This document shows positions 9,010 to 18,106 of a DNA stretch of 64,000 nucleotides, piece after piece (the stretch's first letter is position 1; each line of letters starts with the position of its first letter). Origin of the DNA: Lysobacterales bacterium (lineage in GTDB: Bacteria > Pseudomonadota > Gammaproteobacteria > Xanthomonadales > Xanthomonadaceae). A model generated the notes under the pieces. It was given only the letters and a program-made list of their open reading frames with translations, searched no databases and had not been told where the DNA came from. The stretch spans positions 124,001 through 188,000 of the forward strand of contig JAEKKX010000012.1 of assembly GCA_019510125.1 (NCBI GenBank), read 5' to 3'. The position numbers and the translations under genes are program-made.

Positions 9010-10518
9010 ATGAACGCATCTCGCAACCGCCGCGGGCCCCGCCCGCATCTGATCGCGCTCGGTCTGATCGCAACGGGCATCGCCACGGGAGTGGCGCCCT
9101 TCACGGCCGCCGCGCAGAGCTGGGAAGTGTATTCGGGCCTCAATCCGCACCGGGAACAACTGCACGGCGTCGCCGACGTGCAGTTCTGCGCGGGCGGCGG
9201 CCAGGTCGCCGCGGGCACCCAGACCGCGCCCGCCGGCACGCCCGGATTCAACAACATCGTGGTCGAACGCAAGAACATCGCCAACCCCGTCGCCGGACCG
9301 TGGCGCTACAGCTACGACAGCGGACGCTCCGAGGACGGGCGCGGCATCGTCGAATACACCGACGGCAGCGGCTTCGCCGTCGTCGGCACGCTCGACACGC
9401 TGGCGACGCCGGTGCAAACCCACCTCACCATCAGCAAGGTCGACTGCAACGGCGCGATGGTGTGGCATCGCAGTTACGGCACCACCGCCGGCAAGCAGAT
9501 CGCCTGGGACATCCTCCGCGCCGCGACCGGCGATCCCGCGTTCGGGACCTCGGCCGGCGACCTGATCGCGCTGGGCGAGTACAACACCGGCAGCGCGAAC
9601 TTCGTCCGCGTCGTGCGCACCACCAGCGGCGGCGCGCTGATCTGGATGCGCGACTACAGCGTGCCGACGGCGCCCACGCAACTGACCGGACGCGGCATCG
9701 CCGAGGTGGAAACGCCCTCGCTCGCCGACAACCTGGTGGTCGCCGGCGGCTTCGGCAACAACGCGGCGATCTTCCAGATCGACGGCAACAACGGCGCTTT
9801 CATCTGCGGCTCGCAGGTGCCGGGGCTGGGCGTGTCGCGGTTCAACGACATCACCCGCCACGGCGCGTCCGGCAGCACGATCGCGCCGGGATTCACCGCC
9901 GTGGGCGAGACCCGCAGCGCGGCCGGCGGGCTGCCGCAGGCGTATGTCGCCAGTTACCGCAGCACCGGCTGCGCGCTGCAGCGGCAGGTCGAGTGGGGGT
10001 CGCCCAACGAAAGCGAGACCGCGCAGGCGGTCACCACCACGCGCGCCACCACCTTCAGCACCGTCCCCGGCGGCCAACTGCTGATCGTCGGCAACCTCGT
10101 CGGCCCGTACCTCGGCGCCAACAGCAGCGACGTGTGGTCGCACCTGATGGTGCCGATCACGCTCGCGCCCTACACCGCCGGCGGCTACACCGGCATGCGC
10201 TACGGCACGCAGGGCGCGGGCCTGGCCGGCGTGGAGATCGTCGCGGACGTCGCCGAGAGCGACAAGGGCGCGCACTTCGTCGGCACGACCACCAGCGACT
10301 GGGACGGCCTGGGCGATCCGGCCGACGGCTACTCGGTGCGGATGGGCTTCAGCGGCATGAAGACCCTGTGCAGCGTGCCGTGGAGCGCCCCGGTCACGGC
10401 GCTGACGCCATTCTCGGCGCTGACGGTGACCCCGACCGCGGTGTCGCCCTCGACCCAGTTCAACCCGCTGCCGCGCGCCGAGTTGCCGGCGGCGCTGTGC
10501 TGCGGGATCGGGCCGTGA
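9010..10518 (+). CDS. Large secreted protein of unknown function
   Basis: A 502-residue protein with a clear Sec signal (residues 1-37, ending TAAAQS). I do not recognise a named family. The mature part is rich in Gly, Thr and Ser and has repeating beta-strand-like units around Trp, Tyr and aromatic-Gly turns (VVERKNIANPV, GFAVVGTLDTLA, LIALGEYNTGSANFVRVVRT, NLVVAGGFGNNAAIFQID). This pattern resembles a beta-propeller or delta-60-like surface protein. Six to seven Cys residues are scattered, including LCCG at the very end, so disulfides are likely. AAGGAG precedes the ATG. Its gene stands alone, converging on the RND pump. Confidence 0.7.
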   Translation: MNASRNRRGPRPHLIALGLIATGIATGVAPFTAAAQSWEVYSGLNPHREQLHGVADVQFCAGGGQVAAGTQTAPAGTPGFNNIVVERKNIANPVAGPWRYSYDSGRSEDGRGIVEYTDGSGFAVVGTLDTLATPVQTHLTISKVDCNGAMVWHRSYGTTAGKQIAWDILRAATGDPAFGTSAGDLIALGEYNTGSANFVRVVRTTSGGALIWMRDYSVPTAPTQLTGRGIAEVETPSLADNLVVAGGFGNNAAIFQIDGNNGAFICGSQVPGLGVSRFNDITRHGASGSTIAPGFTAVGETRSAAGGLPQAYVASYRSTGCALQRQVEWGSPNESETAQAVTTTRATTFSTVPGGQLLIVGNLVGPYLGANSSDVWSHLMVPITLAPYTAGGYTGMRYGTQGAGLAGVEIVADVAESDKGAHFVGTTTSDWDGLGDPADGYSVRMGFSGMKTLCSVPWSAPVTALTPFSALTVTPTAVSPSTQFNPLPRAELPAALCCGIGP

Positions 10519-10561
10519 TCGCGTCGGCCTGACGGCACGCGGTCGCGTGTCCCGCATGCCT

Positions 10562-10589
10562 CGCGCGCCCGGCGTCGCCCGGGCGCGCG
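10562..10589. terminator. GC-rich hairpin between convergent genes
   Basis: A 9-bp perfect stem (CGCGCGCCC with GGGCGCGCG) separated by about 10 bases lies in the 99-bp gap between the secreted protein gene and the RND pump gene, which converge. There is no T tract, so it may act only as a pause or 3'-end stabilising structure. Confidence 0.4.
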
Positions 10590-10617
10590 GGCGCGCGGAA
10601 GCACGGGGGCGTTGCGA

Positions 10618-13600
10618 TCAGTGCGCCGCGGATCCCGCCTGCACGCCGTTTCGACGACGGCGGCCGAAGCGGCGCGCGATGCCGTCGCCGAGGTCGTGCA
10701 GCACCGAGTACGCCGCCGGGATCACGATCAGGCTCAACAACGTCGAGGTGATCAGGCCGCCGATCACCGCCCACGCCATCGGCGCGCGGAAGCTGGAATC
10801 GCCGGAGAACCCCAGCGCCAGCGGCAGCATGCCCGCGCCCATCGCCAGGGTCGTCATCACCACCGGCCGCGCGCGCTTGCGGCAGGCGTCGATCAGGGCG
10901 TCGTGCTGGCTGAGGCCGTGCTGGTCCTCGGCGACCACCGCATAGTCCACCAGCAGGATGGAATTCTTGGTGGCGATGCCGATCAGCATCAGCAGGCCGA
11001 TCAGCGCCGGCAGCGACAGCGCGTGCCCGGTCACCAGCAGGGCGCCGAACGCGCCGCCGGCGCACAGCGGCACCGCGACGAGGATGGTCAGCGGCTGGAT
11101 CGCGTGGTTGAACAGCAGCAGCAGCACCATGTAGATGCAGACGATGCCCGCGACCATCGCCATCGCGAAGCCGAAGAACAGTTCGACGAAGACCTCGGCG
11201 TCGCCGGCGTTGAGGAACTGCACGCCGGTGGGCAGGTTCTTCACCGCGGGCAGCGCCTGCACTTCCTTCATCACCTCGCCCAGCGGGCGGCCGTCGAGTT
11301 CGGCGGTCAGGGTGACGTTGCGTTCGCGCTGGTAGCGCGAGATCACCGAAGGACCGCTGCCGTCGCGCAGCTCGGCGACCGCCGACAGCGGCACCGGGCC
11401 GTCGCGGCCGGGCACCCGCAGTTGCCCGATCAGCGCCGGGTCGCGCAGCGCCTCGCGCGCGAAGCCGACGCGGATCGGGATCTGGCGATCGGCGAGGTTG
11501 AGCTTGGCCATGCGCTGGGTGTAGTCGCCGGCGGTCGCGATCCGCGTGGCCTCGGCGATGTCGGCGGTGGCCACGCCCAGATCGGCGGCGCGCGCCGGAT
11601 CGGGCACGATCTGCACTTCCGGGCGCAGCAGCGACGCCGACGAGGACACGCTGCCGAGGCCGGACAGCCCGCGCACGCCGCGCTCGACCGCGGAGGCGGC
11701 CGCGTCGAGCTTCACCGGATCGTCGCCGGACAGCACCAACTGCAACTGTTCGCCCGGCTCGCTGCTGATGAAGCTGATCTTCGCGCCGGGCAGGTCGGCC
11801 AAGCGCTCGCGCACCAGCCGTTCCAGCGCCTTCTGGTGGCGGTCGCGGCCCTGGGCCGGGCCCCAGTCGAGCACGAGCGTCGCCTTGCGCGCTTCGCCGG
11901 CGCCGGTCTTGCCCGGATCGCCGAGGTCGAGCACGCTGCCGACCATCGTGAAGGCGTGCTTCAACTCCGGGATGTCCGCCAGCTTCGTCCGCGCCTGTTC
12001 GGCGACCGCGGTGGTGCGTTCGATCGGCGTGCCCGGCGGCAGTTCGATGGCGAGGTTGCTGCGGCCGACGTCGGTGAGCGGGATGAAGGTGGTCGGGATC
12101 AGCGGCACCAGCGCCAGCGAACCGACGAACAGCCCGAACGCGATCCACAGCGTGCGCCCGCGGTGGCGCAGCGCCGCGTCCACCCAGCCCAGGTAGCGCG
12201 CCATCAGCTTCGATTCGGCGCCGGCGTCGGCGTGCGGCTTGAGCTGGTAGGCCGCCATCATCGGCGTCAGCAGGCGCGCCACCAGCAGCGAGAACAGCAC
12301 CGCGGTGGCCGCGGTCCAGCCGAACTCGCGGAAGAACTTGCCGGCGATGCCGGGCATGAACGCGACCGGCACGAACACCGCCGCGAGGGTCATCGAGGTC
12401 GCGATCACCGCCGTCCCGATCTCGTCGGCGGCGTCGCGCGCGGCCTCGATCGGCGACTTGCCCATGCCGAGGTGGCGGACGATGTTCTCGATCTCGACGA
12501 TGGCGTCGTCGACCAGGATGCCGACCACCACCGACAGCGCCAGCAGGGTGATGATGTTGAGGCTGAAGCCGAGCATCGCGATCACGGCGAACGTCGGGAT
12601 GATCGACAGCGGCAGCGCCACCGCCGACACCCACGTCGCGCGCCAGTCGCGCAGGAACCACCACACCACCAGCAGCGCCAGCAGGGCGCCTTCCCAGAGC
12701 ATCGTCATCGACGAGTCGTAGGAGCGCTCGGTCTCCTCGACCACGCTGGTGACGAGGCTGAAACGGGTGCCCGGATGCGCCGCCTGCAGCGCATCGAGCG
12801 CCTTGCGCACTTCGGCGGAGACCCGCAGCTCGTCCGCCTTGCGGGTGCGCGACAGCGAGAAGCCGACCACCGGCTTGCCGTCGAACAGCGCGACCTGGGT
12901 GGGATCGGCGGCATCGTCGTGCACGTTCGCGATCGACGACAGCCGCACCGCGCGGCCGTCGGGCAGGGCGATGCTGAAGTCGCGGAGCTGCTGGGCGTCG
13001 GCGACGGTGCCGATCGCGCGCAGGGTCTGCTCCTCGCCGCCCAGTTCGGTCCGGCCGCCCGGGCGGTCGGCCTGGATCCGCGCGAGCTGCTGCGACACCG
13101 CGCCGGCGGTGATGCCGTAGGCCATCAGCGCCTCGGGATCGAGGTCGACGCGGACCTGGCGCTCGATGCCGCCGATCCGGGTGACCTTGGCCACGCCCTT
13201 CACGCCGTACAGCGCGCGCGACACGTCGCGATCGACGAACCACGACAGCTCGTCGGGCGTCATCCCCGGCGCCGACACCGCGTAGGTCTGCAGCGAGCCG
13301 CCGATGTCGACCTTGCCGATCACCGGTTCGAGCACGTCCTGCGGCAGGTCGCTGCGCACGCGGGCGACGGCGTCGCGGGTGTCGTCCAGCGCGGCCGACA
13401 GGTCGGTGTCGAGGTTGAACTCGATCGCGGTGACGCTGGCGCCTTCGGTCACCGTCGACATGATCCGCTTGACGTTGGGGATCGTCGCGACCGAATCCTC
13501 GACCTTGCGCGTGACCTCGGTTTCGAGCTGCGCCGGCGCGGCGCCGGGCTGGCTCACGGTCACCGTGGTCATCGGGAAGGCGATGTCCGGGTAGCGCGCC

Positions 13601-13713
13601 ACCGGCAGCACGTGGAAGCCCCACAGGCCGGCCACGCACAGCACGAAGAACAGCATCAGCGACGGCAGCGGCCGCTTGATCGCCCAGGACGAGAGGTTGC
13701 CGCCGCCGCTCAC
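10618..13713 (-). CDS. RND-family efflux transporter (HAE1/AcrB-like permease)
   Basis: A 1031-residue inner-membrane proton-driven exporter. An N-terminal helix (LPSLMLFFVLCVAGLWGF) and the typical two large periplasmic loops are seen. TM4 carries the proton-relay pair in VVVGILVDDAIVEIENI. Conserved segments include GFSLNIITLLALSVVVG and IGLLMLIGIATKNSILLVDYA. The likely start is GTG 13711-13713, whose GTGA overlaps the stop of the upstream adaptor gene by 4 bases; no ATG of suitable length exists. Together with the adaptor it would form two parts of a tripartite pump, probably using an outer-membrane channel encoded elsewhere. The substrate is not known. Confidence 0.92.
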   Translation of the reverse strand: MSGGGNLSSWAIKRPLPSLMLFFVLCVAGLWGFHVLPVARYPDIAFPMTTVTVSQPGAAPAQLETEVTRKVEDSVATIPNVKRIMSTVTEGASVTAIEFNLDTDLSAALDDTRDAVARVRSDLPQDVLEPVIGKVDIGGSLQTYAVSAPGMTPDELSWFVDRDVSRALYGVKGVAKVTRIGGIERQVRVDLDPEALMAYGITAGAVSQQLARIQADRPGGRTELGGEEQTLRAIGTVADAQQLRDFSIALPDGRAVRLSSIANVHDDAADPTQVALFDGKPVVGFSLSRTRKADELRVSAEVRKALDALQAAHPGTRFSLVTSVVEETERSYDSSMTMLWEGALLALLVVWWFLRDWRATWVSAVALPLSIIPTFAVIAMLGFSLNIITLLALSVVVGILVDDAIVEIENIVRHLGMGKSPIEAARDAADEIGTAVIATSMTLAAVFVPVAFMPGIAGKFFREFGWTAATAVLFSLLVARLLTPMMAAYQLKPHADAGAESKLMARYLGWVDAALRHRGRTLWIAFGLFVGSLALVPLIPTTFIPLTDVGRSNLAIELPPGTPIERTTAVAEQARTKLADIPELKHAFTMVGSVLDLGDPGKTGAGEARKATLVLDWGPAQGRDRHQKALERLVRERLADLPGAKISFISSEPGEQLQLVLSGDDPVKLDAAASAVERGVRGLSGLGSVSSSASLLRPEVQIVPDPARAADLGVATADIAEATRIATAGDYTQRMAKLNLADRQIPIRVGFAREALRDPALIGQLRVPGRDGPVPLSAVAELRDGSGPSVISRYQRERNVTLTAELDGRPLGEVMKEVQALPAVKNLPTGVQFLNAGDAEVFVELFFGFAMAMVAGIVCIYMVLLLLFNHAIQPLTILVAVPLCAGGAFGALLVTGHALSLPALIGLLMLIGIATKNSILLVDYAVVAEDQHGLSQHDALIDACRKRARPVVMTTLAMGAGMLPLALGFSGDSSFRAPMAWAVIGGLITSTLLSLIVIPAAYSVLHDLGDGIARRFGRRRRNGVQAGSAAH

Positions 13714-14822
13714 CGCACGGCGCTCCCCGGCGCGGAGGGCGCGACGACGCGGACGTGGTCGCCGTCGGCGAGGAAGCCGGCGCCGTCCGCCGCCACGCGC
13801 GTGCCGGGCTTCGGGCCGTCGAGCAGTTCGACCTCGCCGTCGACCTTCAGGCCGGTGCGCACGCGCTGCGCGTGGGCGCGACCCTTGGCGTCGAGCACGA
13901 ACACGGTCGGGAAACCGTCGCGCAGGACGACGGCGGCGGCCGGCACCGTCGCGGCGTCGGCCTCGCCGGTGTCGATGCGGCCCTCGACGTAGGCGCCCGG
14001 CGCCAGCCCCTGCGGGTCCGGGAGGTCGGCGTAGACCGTGCCGGTGCGGGTGGTGGCGTCCACGCCGGGACTCACCGCGCGGACCCGGCCTTCGACCCGC
14101 GCGCCGGACGGCGCGGTGAGCACGATGCGGTCGCCCGGGGCGATCGAGGTCAGCGTGGCCACCGGCAGTTCGGCGCGCCATTCCAGCCGGCCGTCGCGGA
14201 TCAGGCGCAGCAGTTCGCTGCCGGCGCCGACCACCTGGCCCGGCTGCACCAGCCGCTTCGAGACGATCCCGGCCGCGGGCGCGCGCAGGTCGGCGAAGCT
14301 GCGGCGCAGCGCGGCGCCGTCGCGCGCGGCGCGCGCGGTGCCGGTGCGGGCCTCGGCCTGGGTGCGCGCGGCGCGCAGCTCGTCGAGCTGGCCGGCGCTG
14401 ATGAACCGGTCCTTGGCCAGCGCCTGGCCGCGGGCGAGGTTGGCCCGGGCCAGCGCGGCGCCGGCCTCGGCCTCGCGCAGCGCGGCCTCGGCCTGGGCGA
14501 GCTCGCTGTCGAGCGTGCGGTGGTCGAGGGTGAGCAGCGGCTGCCCGGGCACGACCCGCTGGCCGACATCGACGTGCAGCGCAGTCACGCGCAGGCCGCC
14601 GAGTTCGACCCCGAGCTGCATCTCCTCGACCGGCGCCACCGCGCCGGAGACGGTGGCACCGCGCGGCAGCCGGCGCACGCCGACCGGGGCGGCGGTCACC
14701 GCCATCGCCTTGGCGGCGGCCTCGGAAGCGGAAGCGGCGTCGGTACGGTCGCCGGCGCAGGCGGCGAGGACCAGACAGAGCCCTGCCGCCAGCAGCGGCA
14801 GGAAGCGGGGCCGGGGCGGCAT
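13710..14822 (-). CDS. RND efflux periplasmic adaptor lipoprotein (membrane fusion protein)
   Basis: A 370-residue adaptor with a lipoprotein signal ending in LAAC (Cys21). Its order is a first half-lipoyl region (VDVGQRVVPGQPLLTLD, about residues 85-100), an alpha-hairpin (ELAQAEAALREAEAGAALARANLARGQ region, about 105-165), a second half-lipoyl (LRAPAAGIVSKRLVQPGQVV), then beta-barrel and membrane-proximal domains. Such adaptors link the inner-membrane RND pump to an outer-membrane channel. It is the first gene of a two-gene operon; its TGA overlaps the GTG start of the pump gene. It is divergent from the glutaredoxin-like gene. Confidence 0.9.
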   Translation of the reverse strand: MPPRPRFLPLLAAGLCLVLAACAGDRTDAASASEAAAKAMAVTAAPVGVRRLPRGATVSGAVAPVEEMQLGVELGGLRVTALHVDVGQRVVPGQPLLTLDHRTLDSELAQAEAALREAEAGAALARANLARGQALAKDRFISAGQLDELRAARTQAEARTGTARAARDGAALRRSFADLRAPAAGIVSKRLVQPGQVVGAGSELLRLIRDGRLEWRAELPVATLTSIAPGDRIVLTAPSGARVEGRVRAVSPGVDATTRTGTVYADLPDPQGLAPGAYVEGRIDTGEADAATVPAAAVVLRDGFPTVFVLDAKGRAHAQRVRTGLKVDGEVELLDGPKPGTRVAADGAGFLADGDHVRVVAPSAPGSAVR

Positions 14823-15072
14823 GGGGCGATCCGGGACGGAGGGGGCGGTCAGTGTACCGGCAGGTTCAGTATTTGACCGTCCGCCCGCCGCGGTGGCAGC
14901 CGCCGTTCAGTCGGCGGCGCGGTCGCGGAGCGGGCACCCGCCGCGCACGCGCCGGCCCGGCCTGGATCGAGCGGCGCTATAGTCGCCTTCGATCGCTGGA
15001 CGCGAGGCCGCCGCTGCCGGCCCGGATCGACCCGACCGGCCCGACACGCCGGCGCGACACAAGGAGATGCGC

Positions 15073-15492
15073 ATGCCGAAGATCCTCAAGACCCTGTTGC
15101 CGTGGCTGCTGGTGCCGGCGTTCTTCTTCGTCGGGCTGCAGGTCGGCCCGCGCGTGGCGAACTGGTACCACGCCGCGTTCCCGCCGCCGGCCTACACCAC
15201 CGGCGACCACGCCGCGCTGTACGCGAAGGCGGGCACGCCCGTCGTGCTCTACGCCACCACCACCTGTCCCTACTGCGCCAAGGTGCGCAAGCTGTTCGCC
15301 GCGCACGGCGTGCGCTACACAGAGTACAAGATCGACACCGACGCGAACGCCAACCGCGAATTCCTGGCCCGCAAGGGCATCGGCGTCCCGCTGCTGTACA
15401 TCGGCGACCGCCGCATCGACGGCTACCGCGAGGACGCGATCCTCGACGCGCTGGCCGCGCTCGGCGGCGGTGCGGCCGACCGGAAGTCGTGA
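15073..15492 (+). CDS. Membrane-anchored glutaredoxin-like protein
   Basis: A 139-residue protein. An N-terminal hydrophobic helix (LPWLLVPAFFFVGLQVG, about residues 8-24) anchors it, with the rest likely periplasmic or cytosolic depending on topology. The glutaredoxin fold has the redox motif C65-P-Y-C68 and the cis-Pro region GVPLLYIGDRRIDGY. Two ATGs are possible; ATG 15073 is preferred because AAGGAG at 15061-15066 leaves a 6-nt spacer, while the ATG at 15067 touches it. The next gene, 84 bp downstream, encodes a secreted Cys-rich peptide, so a thiol-disulfide link is possible. Confidence 0.85.
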   Translation: MPKILKTLLPWLLVPAFFFVGLQVGPRVANWYHAAFPPPAYTTGDHAALYAKAGTPVVLYATTTCPYCAKVRKLFAAHGVRYTEYKIDTDANANREFLARKGIGVPLLYIGDRRIDGYREDAILDALAALGGGAADRKS

Positions 15493-15576
15493 CCGCCGCC
15501 GCCCGCGCGGCGGCGACCCACGCAAGCCCACGATCCGGCTTCGGACAGGATCGACCAGAAGGAAGGAGAGGACCGC

Positions 15577-15789
15577 ATGAAGCTCCATCAGACGTTGCTC
15601 ATCGGCGCGATCGCGCTGGCCACCGGCCTCGGCATGTCGATGTCGAACTCGGCCAGGGCCGGGACCCTGTGCGAACGGCGCTGCAGCCAGGAGTACACGC
15701 AGTGCTGGTACGCCTGCACGCCCGGCCAGGGCTGGTGCTACGACCTGTGCCGCGACAACTACTACGGTTGCGTCGCCGACTGCGGTTGA
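15577..15789 (+). CDS. Secreted cysteine-rich peptide with four CX3C pairs
   Basis: A 70-residue precursor. Residues 1-28 are a Sec signal peptide ending in SARA. The mature part of about 42 residues has eight Cys arranged as CX3C-X6-CX3C-X6-CX3C-X6-CX3C, an exact 11-residue period. CX3C places two Cys one helical turn apart, and 11 residues make three turns, so a helix-based, disulfide-stapled fold is expected. Tyr, Trp and Gln/Asp fill the spacers. A strong AAGGAAGGAG ribosome site precedes ATG 15577. It follows the glutaredoxin-like gene on the same strand. I do not recognise a named family; the role is unknown. Confidence 0.8.
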   Translation: MKLHQTLLIGAIALATGLGMSMSNSARAGTLCERRCSQEYTQCWYACTPGQGWCYDLCRDNYYGCVADCG

Positions 15790-15821
15790 ACGGCCGGGGT
15801 TGAAGGGCCGCAGTCGAACGG

Positions 15822-15841
15822 CGGCCGCCGGAGGGCGGCCG
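15822..15841. terminator. Hairpin between Cys-rich peptide gene and tatD
   Basis: A perfect 8-bp stem (CGGCCGCC with GGCGGCCG) closes on GGAG, in the 63-bp gap between two convergent genes. It lacks a T tract on either strand. It could act as a shared 3' structure. Confidence 0.4.
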
Positions 15842-15852
15842 TCGCGCGTTCC

Positions 15853-16668
15853 CTAGAGGCCGAAGAACGCCGTCGCCGTCGCCGTGGTCGCGGCGGCGAC
15901 GGCCGCCACCGGCGAGGCGCGGTCGCGCGCCAGCTCCTCGACGATGTGCGCCAGGTACATCGGCTCGTTGCGCCGGTGCGACGGCTGCGGGCGCACCGTG
16001 CGCGGCAGCAGGTACGGCGCGTCGGTCTCGATCATCAGCCGGTCGGCGGGGATGTGCTTCACCAGTTCGCGCAGGTGCATGCCGCGACGCTCGTCGCACA
16101 GCCAGCCGGTGATGCCGATGTGCCAGTCGCGGTCGAGGTAGTCGAACAGTTCCTCGCGGGTGCCGGTGAAGCAGTGCACCACCGCCGGGCCGAGGCGGCC
16201 GTCGAAGTTCGCCATCATCGCCAGGAAGTCGGCGTGCGCATCGCGCTGGTGCAGGAACAGCGGCTTGCCGCGACCGGCGGCGACGAGGTCCGCCGCCAAC
16301 TGCAACTGGCGCTCGAACGCGCGCCGCTGCGCCGGGCGCGGCGAGAAATCGCGGAAGTAGTCCAGCCCGCATTCGCCCACCGCCACCACTTCCGGATGCG
16401 CGTGCAGCGCGCGCATCTCGGCGTCGCATTCGTCGGTGTATTCGACCGCGTGGTGCGGATGCACGCCGGCGGTGGCGTACAGCGTGCCCGGGAAGGTCTG
16501 CGCCAGGACCAGCGCCTTCGGCGAATGTTCGCGGCTGGCGCCGGTGACCACCAGCTTCGAGACGCCGGCGGCGCGGGCGCGGTCCAGCACCGCCTCGCGG
16601 TCGTGATCGAAACTGTCGTGGGTGAGGTTGGCGCCGATGTCGATCAACGGCGTGTCGCTGGCGTGCAT
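15853..16668 (-). CDS. tatD: TatD-family metal-dependent DNase
   Basis: A 271-residue TIM-barrel amidohydrolase-fold nuclease acting in the cytosol; the family hydrolyses DNA 3' to 5' and takes part in DNA repair or degradation. Signature elements are LIDIGANLTHDSF at the N-terminus, GVHPHH, AVGECGLDYFRDFSP with the metal-binding Glu, LFLHQRDAH, VVHCFTGTREE and RLMIETDAPYLLPR near the end. These give the usual two-metal ligand set. The start is ATG 16668; the longer open frame upstream is not conserved in character. It is divergent from the first of two serine hydrolase genes. Confidence 0.9.
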   Translation of the reverse strand: MHASDTPLIDIGANLTHDSFDHDREAVLDRARAAGVSKLVVTGASREHSPKALVLAQTFPGTLYATAGVHPHHAVEYTDECDAEMRALHAHPEVVAVGECGLDYFRDFSPRPAQRRAFERQLQLAADLVAAGRGKPLFLHQRDAHADFLAMMANFDGRLGPAVVHCFTGTREELFDYLDRDWHIGITGWLCDERRGMHLRELVKHIPADRLMIETDAPYLLPRTVRPQPSHRRNEPMYLAHIVEELARDRASPVAAVAAATTATATAFFGL

Positions 16669-16817
16669 GCGCGGGGCGTCGGTGGGCGGCAGCGCGCATT
16701 GTACGGACCCGCGCGGCGACGGACACATTCGTTCACAACTTCGCCCGCGCGCGGGGTCAACCCGGTCGTGGCCTTCGCGTTACCGTGCGCGCCCACCCCA
16801 CACAAGGACGCTGCACG

Positions 16818-17981
16818 ATGCTGTCGAAGACCTGCGCCACCCTGTTGCTCACGCTCGCTGGCGGCCTAGGCGGCGCCGACGCCGCCGTGCGCTACGACTT
16901 CCGCCCGGTGTCCGCCGAAATGCAGGCGTTCGTCGACGCGAACGCGCTCGACGGCGCGTCGCTGCGCGTTAACAAGGCCGGCACGGTGGTCTATCGCGCC
17001 GCGTTCGGCGGCTACACGACCGGCACGCGCGTTCCGATCGCCTCCGGCAGCAAGTGGCTGTCCGGGCTCACCGTCGCACGGCTCGTGGACAAGGGCCTGA
17101 TGCGCTGGAGCGACACCGTCGGCCAGTACTTCCCGAACGCGCCCGCCGACAAGAAGCCGATTACCCTGGCGCAACTGTTCTCGCACACCAGCGGCCTGCC
17201 CGACACCGACAACCTGTGCATGTCGAATCCGCGGATCACGCTGGGCGACTGCGCCAACACGATCCTGGCGAACTCCACGTTGATCGGCACGCCCGGCACG
17301 GTGTTCGCGTACGGCGGCAACTCGATGCAGGTCGCCGGCCGGATGGCGGAGATCGCCGCCGGCAAGGCGTGGGACGACCTGTTCATCGAACAGACCGCCA
17401 CCCCGCTGGGCCTCGCCCAGACCGACTACGCCTACGACTCCACCGTCGCCGGCTACGTGCGCATGGCCAACCCGCGCATCGCCGAAGGCGGACGCAGCAC
17501 GCTGGAGGACTACGGCCACGTCGTCGACATGCTACTCGCCGACGGCCGCTACAACGGCAAGGTGTTCCTCTCGTCGGCGACGCTGGCGAGCATGTCGATC
17601 GACCGCACCGTCGGCACCCGGAACCTGTCGCGACCGCCTTACACCGACGGCTTCGGCTACGGCATCGGCCACTGGATCGACAGCGCGAAGGATCCGGACG
17701 CGACCGCACTGGTGATCTCCAGCCCCGGCGCGTTCGGCTTCACCCCTTGGGTGGATTACGGCAGCGGCGTCGCCGGCGTGCTGCTGGTGAAGGACCAGCG
17801 CTTCAGGCTGGTGCCGGACATCGACGAAATCCGCGCCACGGTGAATGCGGTGACCACGCCGTCGGGCGGCCTGTACCTGGCCGCGCCGTCGAGCGCGCTG
17901 CCGGTCGCGGACAAGACGACGCCCGCGGCGGCCGCGCGACCGCGCGGCGCCGTCGATCCCGCGACGAATCGCCGTCGCTGA
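16818..17981 (+). CDS. Exported serine hydrolase of the beta-lactamase/class C family, copy 1
   Basis: A 387-residue protein with a signal peptide (about 1-22). The penicillin-binding fold is indicated by Ser76-x-x-Lys79 (SGSK), the general-base Tyr165 in YGG, and SHTSGLP and FGFTPW elements. These proteins are esterases, D-aminopeptidases or peptidoglycan-acting enzymes; few are real beta-lactamases. The gene is followed 125 bp later by a close paralogue with stretches identical at both DNA and protein level (YDFRPVSAEMQA), pointing to recent tandem duplication. AAGGA precedes the ATG. The Ala/Pro/Arg-rich C-terminal tail is not part of the domain. Confidence 0.85.
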   Translation: MLSKTCATLLLTLAGGLGGADAAVRYDFRPVSAEMQAFVDANALDGASLRVNKAGTVVYRAAFGGYTTGTRVPIASGSKWLSGLTVARLVDKGLMRWSDTVGQYFPNAPADKKPITLAQLFSHTSGLPDTDNLCMSNPRITLGDCANTILANSTLIGTPGTVFAYGGNSMQVAGRMAEIAAGKAWDDLFIEQTATPLGLAQTDYAYDSTVAGYVRMANPRIAEGGRSTLEDYGHVVDMLLADGRYNGKVFLSSATLASMSIDRTVGTRNLSRPPYTDGFGYGIGHWIDSAKDPDATALVISSPGAFGFTPWVDYGSGVAGVLLVKDQRFRLVPDIDEIRATVNAVTTPSGGLYLAAPSSALPVADKTTPAAAARPRGAVDPATNRRR

Positions 17982-18106
17982 AGCGTGGTCGGCGCACGAC
18001 GGCCACGCCGGACCGGAGCTGCCGGACCGGGCGTGGCCGCGTGCGACCGCCGCGCGCCCCGCCCGCATCCGCGCCGCGGATGCCCCCCCTCGACCAGGAG
18101 GTCCCG

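Noticed and set aside
13605-13620. CACGTG in the RND pump gene as a fourth parS site
   Set aside because: The flanks (GGCAGCACGTGGAAGCC) lack the TGTT/AACA arms, so only the core matches by chance.
10612-13992. An 1126-codon plus-strand frame opposite the RND pump
   Set aside because: Low-complexity His/Arg/Asp-rich sequence mirrored from the pump codons. No ribosome site and no fold-like pattern.
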